Source: G963667915 sp965197385 (GTDB lineage: Bacteria > Acidobacteriota > Vicinamibacteria > Vicinamibacterales > UBA823). Taken from it: a stretch of DNA of 64,000 nucleotides. Position numbers and translations under genes: made by a program. The stretch spans positions 496,001 to 560,000 of the forward strand of contig CBDANA010000008.1 of assembly GCA_965197385.1 (NCBI GenBank), in the 5' to 3' direction. Under the pieces are notes generated by a model. That model was not told where the DNA came from, did not search any database, and was given only the letters and a program-made list of their open reading frames with translations. Positions 58,418 to 64,000 of the stretch are shown piece by piece; the first letter of the stretch is position 1; the number at the start of each line of letters is the position of its first letter.

Positions 58418-59917
58418 CCACGATGGTCCAGTTCATCGCCGACCATCGCGCCGTGTTCGGGGTCGAGCCGATCTGCGCCGTGCTGCCGATCGCCCCGTCG
58501 ACGTATCAGCGCCATCGGCACCAGCGGACACACCCGACGCGCCGGTCCGCACGGGCGCAGCGCGACGATCAGCTCCGCGTCGAGATTCAGCGGGTCTATG
58601 ACGCGCACCAGCAGGTCTACGGCCCCCGGAAAGTCTGGAAGCAGCTGCGGCGGGACGGCGTCCGCGTGGCGCGCTGCACCGTGGCGCGCCTGATGCGCGC
58701 GATGGGCCTTGCCGGGGCCGTCCGGGGCCGGGCCTGGGTCACCACGACCCCCGCAGGTGAGGGCGGTCGCCCGGTGGACCTCGTTGACCGCCGATTCGTG
58801 GCCACCCGTCCGAATCAGCTCTGGGTCTCCGATTTCACGTACGTCGCAACCTGGGGCGGCTTTGTCTACGTCGCGGTCGTCATCGACGTGTTTGCGCGCC
58901 GCATTGTGGGCTGGCGGGTGTCGGCCTCCATGCGCACGGACTTTGTGCTGGATGCGTTGGAGCAGGCGATCTACGCCCGCCGGGGCGACGCCCTCACCGG
59001 CCTCGTACATCACAGTGATGCCGGGTCGCAAGGTGAATTCAACTGGTCGTCGCAACACCTCGATGATGAGGTGCTGCGATGCAGGAACGGAGACGGAGAA
59101 GGTCAGACCGGGCGGGTCGACCTGCGATGCGTTCGCCTGGCCGGCCGCCGGTAGCGGGGCGTGCGGAGCAGCAACGGTTCTGGAAGGCGATCACCCGAGG
59201 GCTGTCGAGTGAGGATGCCGCAGTGTCCTGCGGCGTGTCGCCGCCCGTGGGTGGTCGTTGGTTCCGTGAGGGCGGTGGTATGCCGCCGATCAGCTTGGCG
59301 CCCCGATCAGCTCGCTCCCTGTCCTTCGCGGAGCGGGAAGAGATCGCGATCCTGAGAGCTCAGGGCGCCGGGGTGCGCGACATTGCCCGTCGGCTCCGGA
59401 GAGCCCCGTCGACTGTCTCACGTGAGCTGCGTCGCAACGCGGCGACTCGGAGCGGCGGTCTGGCGTATCGGGCGTCAACTGCGCAGTGGCACAGCGACCG
59501 ACGTGCCAAGCGCCCGAAGATAGCCAAGCTGGCCGCAAACGATCGGCTCAGGAGCTACGTGCAGGACCACCTCGCCGGCACGGTGATGGCTGAGGATGGG
59601 ACGCCCGCGCCGTGGTCGCGGCAAGGAGTTTGTGGGCTCCGACATCATGATCAGCGAGCGGCCCGCCGAGGCCAAGGACCGAGCGGTTCCTGGACACTGG
59701 GAAGGCGACCTGATCATCGGACTTGGCAGTTCCGCGATCGGCACATTGGTCGAACGCACCACCCGATTCACGATGCTGCTCCACCTGCCTCGCATGGCCG
59801 ACCGTGGCCGACTCAGGGTCAAGAACGGTCCGGCTCTTGCGGGGCATAGAGGTGGACCCCGAAATTCGGACAGGTTGCTAAGGTGGATTCCGACCTCAGA
59901 ATGGAGAGATCGGAATC

Positions 59918-60199
59918 ATGCAGAAACGGAAAAAATACCCCGCTGAGCTGAAGGCCCGCGTGGCCCTGCAGGCGCTGCGCGGCGAGCAGACGATGGCGGA
60001 GCTGTCGTCGCGCTACAAGATCCACCCGAACCTGATCGCGAACTGGAAGAAGAAAGCCCAGGAGGCGCTTGTGGACGTCTTCTCGGACCACCAGCAGCGC
60101 CGAGAGGCGTCTCGCGATGCGGAGATTCAGGAGCTGCGAGCGAAGGTCGGCGAGCTCGTCATCGAGAAGGATTTTTTGTCCAAGGCCTTCGGCCGTTGA
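59918..60199 (+). CDS. IS3 type C OrfA
   Basis: 93 aa: MQKRKKYPAELKARVALQAL, then the helix-turn-helix MAELSSRYKIHPNLIANWKK and the zipper IQELRAKVGELVIEKDFLSK. Ends with a 4-bp overlap with orfB. Intact. Confidence 0.93.
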   Translation: MQKRKKYPAELKARVALQALRGEQTMAELSSRYKIHPNLIANWKKKAQEALVDVFSDHQQRREASRDAEIQELRAKVGELVIEKDFLSKAFGR

Positions 60200-61083
60200 G
60201 TCACGGTCGAAGGCGAATGCTGATCGACTCGAACCACTCCGAACTGAGCATCTCGCGACAGTGTGGCTTGGTGTCGATCTCGCGCTCGACGTTCTACTAC
60301 GATGGTCTCGGGGAGAGTGAGTTGACTCTCGAGCTCATGCGCCGGATCGACGAGCAATTTCTGGAAACCCCGTTCTACGGATCGCGGCAGATGGCGCGTT
60401 GGCTGCGCCGGGAGGGCTTCGCCGTCAGTCGGAAGCGGGTGCGTCGTCTGATGCGAAAGATGGGCCTCCAGGCGCTGTACCAGCGCCCGAGCACGTCGGT
60501 TCCGCACCCGGAGCACCGGGTCTACCCCTATTTGCTGCGCGACCGAGCGGTCGAACGTGCGAACGAGGCCTGGTGCGCCGACGTGACGTACATTCCGCTG
60601 CACCGCGGCTTCCTGTACCTGGTCGCGATCCAGGATTGGGCCAGCCGGAAGGTGCTGTCGTGGCGCTTGTCCAACACGATGGATGCCTCGTTCTGTGTGG
60701 AGGCCCTCGCGGAAGCCCTCGCGCAGTACGGACCGCCAGCGATCTTCAACACCGACCAAGGCAGCCAGTTCACCAGCCTGGAGTTCACTCAGACGCTCAA
60801 AGACGCAGGCGTGCAGATCTCGATGGACGGCAAGGGCCGCTGGATGGACAACGTCTTCATCGAGCGGCTGTGGCGCTCGCTCAAGTACGAGTGCGTCTAC
60901 CTGCACGACTTCGAGGTTGGCTCCGAGGCGCGGGCCAGCATCGGCCGGTGGATCGACTTCTACAATGCCGAGCGACCGCACTCGTCGCTCGATGATCGCA
61001 CGCCTGATGAGGCGTACTCGGATTTGGGAGGTGCGCCGACCTCGTCGCTGCGCTCCTCGTCAGCGCAGTCGGAAGCGGCTTAG
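60196..61083 (+). CDS. IS3 type C OrfB transposase
   Basis: 295 aa, complete. RRIDEQFLETPFYGSRQMAR is the HTH_21-like part. The catalytic core has EAWCADVTYIPLHRGFLYLV (Asp), PPAIFNTDQGSQFTSLEFTQ (Asp) and GRWMDNVFIERLWRSLKYEC (Glu), ending with NAERPHSSLDDRTPDEAY. No lesion, so the element is probably functional. Confidence 0.94.
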   Translation: MSHGRRRMLIDSNHSELSISRQCGLVSISRSTFYYDGLGESELTLELMRRIDEQFLETPFYGSRQMARWLRREGFAVSRKRVRRLMRKMGLQALYQRPSTSVPHPEHRVYPYLLRDRAVERANEAWCADVTYIPLHRGFLYLVAIQDWASRKVLSWRLSNTMDASFCVEALAEALAQYGPPAIFNTDQGSQFTSLEFTQTLKDAGVQISMDGKGRWMDNVFIERLWRSLKYECVYLHDFEVGSEARASIGRWIDFYNAERPHSSLDDRTPDEAYSDLGGAPTSSLRSSSAQSEAA

Positions 61084-63123
61084 AAACATGAACCTGGAAT
61101 CCACCTTAACTTGGCCGCTGAGCTGTCCAAAGGATGGGGTCCACCTCTCATGGCGCCGAAGCCGTCCGCGATGCGATCACGTCGACGCTCGCGACGCTTC
61201 CTGATCAGCTACGTCGGTCACTGACCTGGGACCAAGGCGCAGAGATGGCACAGCACGCCCAACTGCGTATCGACACTGGGCTGCACGTCTTCTTCTGCGA
61301 CCCCCGCAGTCCGTGGCAGCGCGGCACGAACGAGAACACCAACGGCCTGCTGCGCCAGTACTTCCCCAAAGGGACTGACCTCCATAGGCATCGTGCGAGC
61401 GACATTGCTGCTGTCGCGGCCACACTCAACCGCCGACCGCGGAAGACTCTCGGTTGGAGAACGCCATCCGAAGCCTTCAACGAACTGCTACTCTCACACC
61501 AGTGAGGACGTGTTGCGACGACCCCTTGAAACCGGCCAATATCTCTCGATGCGGTACACGGATCGCCTCGTGGACGCCGGCATCGCGCCGTCGGTCGGTA
61601 GCCAAGGCGATGCCTATGACAATGCCCTCGCCGAATCGGTGATCGGCTTGTACAAGACGGAGGTGATTCGACGGAAGGGCCCGTGGCGCACCCTCGAGGC
61701 CGTGGAGTTCGCCACCTTGACGTGGGTGGACTGGTTCAACACACGACGACTGTTGGGGCCGCTCGGGGACATTCCACCAGCAGAGTTCGAGGCGCAGTAC
61801 TATGAGCAGGCTGAGGTGGCCTGATTCAACGAATTCGGTCTCCGAGAAACCCGGTACGATTCACACCTACTCGAGGTACGAGCGGAGTTCGACTGTGGGC
61901 TGTGGGACCGTCTCTGGTCAGACGCGGCAGCGGACACGTTTCTGGTCGGCCTGACATCGATTCACTGGCGAGAGGCGTGGAAGTACGGTCAGCGAGCCTA
62001 TCGCTACTGCCAGCATGATGCGGGTCACGCCATCGGCGCCATCAGTGTCGCCGCCGCGGGCCTCGGATGGCAGGCGGCGATCCTGGACGACGTGGGTACG
62101 GATGAGTTGGCGAACCTCATGGGTACCTTTCGCGACCACGACGCCGAGCAGGAAGAGCCAAACGTCCTGATGGCCATGGGCCCGCGTGTCGCGGACGTGT
62201 CCGAGATGCACGTGCCCAAGGAGCAGATCCTGGCGTTCGGCTCACTGGACTGGAAAGGGAACGCAAATCACCTGAGTCCGTCTCACGTGGACTGGGGTAT
62301 GAACGACATTGCCGCACAGACCCGCAAGCCTCAGTGTCTCCATGGCCACGCGCTTCCTCGTCCTCAGGCCGCGCCGCTCACGTCGTCTAACCTTAGGGAC
62401 AGTCGTCCGGTGTCTCTTCGGCAGATCATTCGGCAGCGCCGCAGCGCCGTGGCCATGGACCGAGCGACGCACATCACGCGGGACATGTTCTATTAGATGC
62501 TCCACAAGACCGTGGCCGGTCCAGGAATCGTGCCCTTCAGCACGCTGCCGTGGACCCCTCACCTCCACTTGGCGATTTTTGTTCACCGCGTGAATGATCT
62601 TCCTCCTGGCTTGTACGTCCTGGTGCGCGATCCGTCACAGCGAGCCGCCCTCGAAGACGCCCTGACCAATGCTGACCATTGGCGGCGACCCGCCGGCTGT
62701 CCGCCGCACCTGGAGCTGTATTCCCTCATCGACGCCGATGTCACACGGGCCGCCCAGCAAGTGTCGTGTTTCCAGGACATCGCCAGTGATGGCTGCTTCA
62801 GTCTTGGGATGATTGCCGAATACGAGGCCCCGCTGACACGTCATGGTCCCTGGCTGTATCCTCGCCTGTTTTGGGAAGCTGGTCTGATTGGCCAGGTGCT
62901 GTATCTGGAAGCCGAAGCCGCTGGCATCCGGAGTACCGGTATCGGCTGCTACTTCGACGATCCGATGCATGACGTCCTCGGCCTTCACGACCACACGTAC
63001 CAAGATCTCTACCACTTCACGATCGGGGGAGCCGTCGAGGACACACGACTGACCACGCTTCCCGCGTATCCAGAGGAATAGCAGTCCGTGGTGAAAGTCC
63101 AGCGACGTAGCCGTCGACTGCGG

Positions 63124-63939
63124 TCAGCGTCCCGCCGCCCGTCGTGCCAACCATCGCACGTCCACGGCAAACGACGCGCTCAGCAGGCCGAGTGCCACGA
63201 CCGCGACCACCGAAGCCATGACCGAAGGAACGACCGGCGTCAGGCAGAGGAGCAACACGACGCCCTGGACCACACAGACCGTCTGTCGGCGCCGGCTGGG
63301 CGGTAACTCCGCCGTCAGCGCCGGCCACACCCAGCCGGCCGCCACGAACAAGTAACGAAGCGCGCCGATGAGCAGCACCCAAACTCCTGCTTGGCCGCTC
63401 TGCCAGACCAGCACGGACAGCGCCAGTATCAGAAAGGCGTCCAGTTCCATGTCGAAGCGAGCACCAAATGGCGTCGTGCCGGTGCGGCGCGCAATCCACC
63501 CATCCACGCTGTCGAGGATCATGGCGACGGTCGACACCGCGATGATCCACCAGGCGCCGGCCGTCCCGAGAATCGCCGGCTGCAAGGCGAGCGCAGCCAG
63601 GGGCAACACCATCGCCGCCCGGCCCAAGGTCACCCGATTGGCGGCGCCAAGTCCCGGACCGGGGAGGTAGCTCGGCAGGCGCCACAGGATGAGCCCAGCC
63701 AGAAGCATGTACATGCTGACCGCGTGCAGGAGATAGCTGGCTGGAAGGTCGAAGAACCGCCGGGTGATCAGGGCCACCGCCAGCGTGGCCGAGAACCCGG
63801 CAGCCAGGTCGCGACCGGCCAGGCGCAGGCCGGACCCTCGGCCGCGGGTGGTGCGGGTGTCGTGGACGGCGGGCTTCATCGCGGCATTTGTCAGCGTGTC
63901 TTCAGTCAGGGCGTCATTTGTCAGGGCGTCATCGGTCAA
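63124..63939 (-). CDS. CDP-alcohol phosphatidyltransferase family protein
   Basis: Up to 271 aa with six or so membrane helices. The family motif is present as DSVDGWIARR, then G-ARF-D-MEL-D (spacing of seven between AR and G), giving the metal-binding aspartates. Such enzymes swap CMP for an alcohol head group to make phospholipids. The head group cannot be told. The N-terminus holds a repeated peptide (DALTNDALTEDTLTN) coded by a 15-bp near-repeat at 63893-63940, so the start may be later, for example at MKPAVHD. It converges with the nitroreductase gene. Confidence 0.85.
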   Translation of the reverse strand: MTDDALTNDALTEDTLTNAAMKPAVHDTRTTRGRGSGLRLAGRDLAAGFSATLAVALITRRFFDLPASYLLHAVSMYMLLAGLILWRLPSYLPGPGLGAANRVTLGRAAMVLPLAALALQPAILGTAGAWWIIAVSTVAMILDSVDGWIARRTGTTPFGARFDMELDAFLILALSVLVWQSGQAGVWVLLIGALRYLFVAAGWVWPALTAELPPSRRRQTVCVVQGVVLLLCLTPVVPSVMASVVAVVALGLLSASFAVDVRWLARRAAGR

Positions 63940-63986
63940 TCGTCAGCGGTAATGGGTTATGGTCTGTTAGGAGAAGCGCGGACACC

Positions 63987-64000
63987 ATGCCGGAGAGTAC
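63987..64000 (+). CDS. Possible start of a gene running off the window
   Basis: ATG CCG GAG AGT at the very end with an AGGAG about 13 bases upstream. Divergent from the phosphatidyltransferase gene. Too short to identify. Confidence 0.25.

Larger units (their letters stand above)
59848..61148 (+). mobile_element. IS3 type C element, intact
   Basis: 1301 bp with ends AGAGGTGGACCCC on both sides and a perfect 3-bp target duplication CAT (59845-59847 and 61149-61151). The undisturbed site is visible in IS30 copies 1 and 2 (GGGGCATGGCGCC). The youngest layer of the nest. Confidence 0.95.
59079..61505 (+). pseudogene. IS30-family transposase (copy 3), deleted and interrupted
   Basis: N-terminus MQERRRRRSDRAGRPAMRSP to AEDGTPAP, then the internal deletion shifts the frame. 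The remaining core (GKEFVGSDIMISERPAEAKD onward) is in another frame up to 59847, and the C-terminal part resumes at 61149 (GAEAVRDAITSTLATLPDQL to NELLLSHQ). Inactive. Confidence 0.9.
59032..61536 (+). mobile_element. IS30-like element type A, copy 3, with internal deletion and IS3 type C inside
   Basis: Flanked by CAA (59029-59031 and 61537-61539), the same site as the TTG duplication of copies 1 and 2 read on the other strand. About 250 bp are deleted near 59612 compared with copy 1, and IS3 type C is inserted at 59848. Confidence 0.93.
58423..61824 (+). pseudogene. IS3 type A OrfB (copy C), split by IS30 copy 3
   Basis: 5' part 58423-59031 up to HHSDAGSQ; 3' part 61537-61824 from YLSMRYTDR to EAQYYEQAEVA, where the Trp of TWVDWFN is intact. 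Apart from the insertion no lesion is seen, so the IS3 ends could be mobilised only in trans. Confidence 0.9.
58046..61863 (+). mobile_element. IS3 type A, copy C, containing IS30 copy 3
   Basis: Ends TGAATCGTACCGGG and its complement. Perfect 3-bp target duplication CAC (58043-58045 and 61864-61866) inside the nitroreductase gene. Without the IS30 insert and its duplication the IS3 itself would be 1310 bp. Confidence 0.95.
57599..63081 (+). pseudogene. Two-domain SagB-type nitroreductase-family gene, split by nested IS elements
   Basis: The 5' part (57599-58045) reads HYHDATKHSFQGHARGPGFL, WKSTGTVSWALRVNPSSGNL and HPTEAYLICGP, the FMN-binding nitroreductase pattern. The 3' part (61864-63081) continues without a break after CAC: HLLEVRAEFDCGLWDRLW, AYRYCQHDAGHAIGAISVAA, then a second nitroreductase-like half (SLRQIIRQRRSAVAMDR, YEAPLTRHGPWLYPRLFWEA). 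A further in-frame TAG at 62494-62496 (likely once CAG) lies between MFY and MLHKT. The intact protein would have about 550 residues. SagB-type enzymes oxidise azolines in peptide natural products or act on other substrates; the role here is unknown. Confidence 0.85.

Overview
The window looks like chromosomal DNA of a GC-rich Gram-negative bacterium. I infer Acidobacteriota, possibly Vicinamibacteria-like, from the high GC, a dnaK-dnaJ-hspR block, an Lnt plus SPOR envelope set, an OmpA-type barrel and the general protein flavour. This is an inference from gene content, not a database match.

The window has two very different halves. Bases 1-22,823 are dense, intact housekeeping DNA: a DnaC/IstB-like ATPase; the heat-shock block dnaK-dnaJ-hspR (minus strand); a divergent class A penicillin-binding protein; a minus-strand run nfeD, SPFH protein, SPOR protein, lnt, prfB, where prfB carries the classic +1 programmed frameshift; then mobA and argS on the plus strand; an RlmD/TrmA-type methyltransferase; and a tightly overlapped minus-strand operon valS-nadC-birA-coaX-unknown.

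From about 22.9 kb to the end the DNA is an insertion-sequence graveyard. I can separate at least ten IS types: IS5-like (2 copies), IS6-like (2 copies plus fragments), IS256-like, three different IS3-group elements, two IS30-like, IS1380-like, IS110-like and IS481-like. Several are nested, and target-site duplications can be read directly. The deepest nest is four levels: a two-domain SagB-type nitroreductase gene, split by an IS3 element (CAC duplication), split by an IS30 element (CAA), split by another IS3 element (CAT). The IS3 with IS30 inside occurs three times with the same internal junction, so the chimera has been copied as a unit. Between the elements sit single surviving genes (DUF169-like protein, KatG, GH15 glucoamylase-like enzyme, outer-membrane barrel, CDP-alcohol phosphatidyltransferase) and many relics (exonuclease, DrmC-like phospholipase D, matrixin protease, tyrosine recombinase, M48 protease tail, receiver domain, sodium:solute symporter).

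The most notable hidden gene is at 27,463-28,002. A thioredoxin-fold, peroxiredoxin-like (SelL-related) protein is continuous only if an in-frame TGA (27,586-27,588) is read as selenocysteine. The TGA is the first position of a U-x-x-C redox motif and is followed at the right distance by a 7-bp hairpin with a G in its apical loop. Ordinary gene calling would truncate or miss it. No selenocysteine machinery (selA, selB, selC, selD) is visible in this window.
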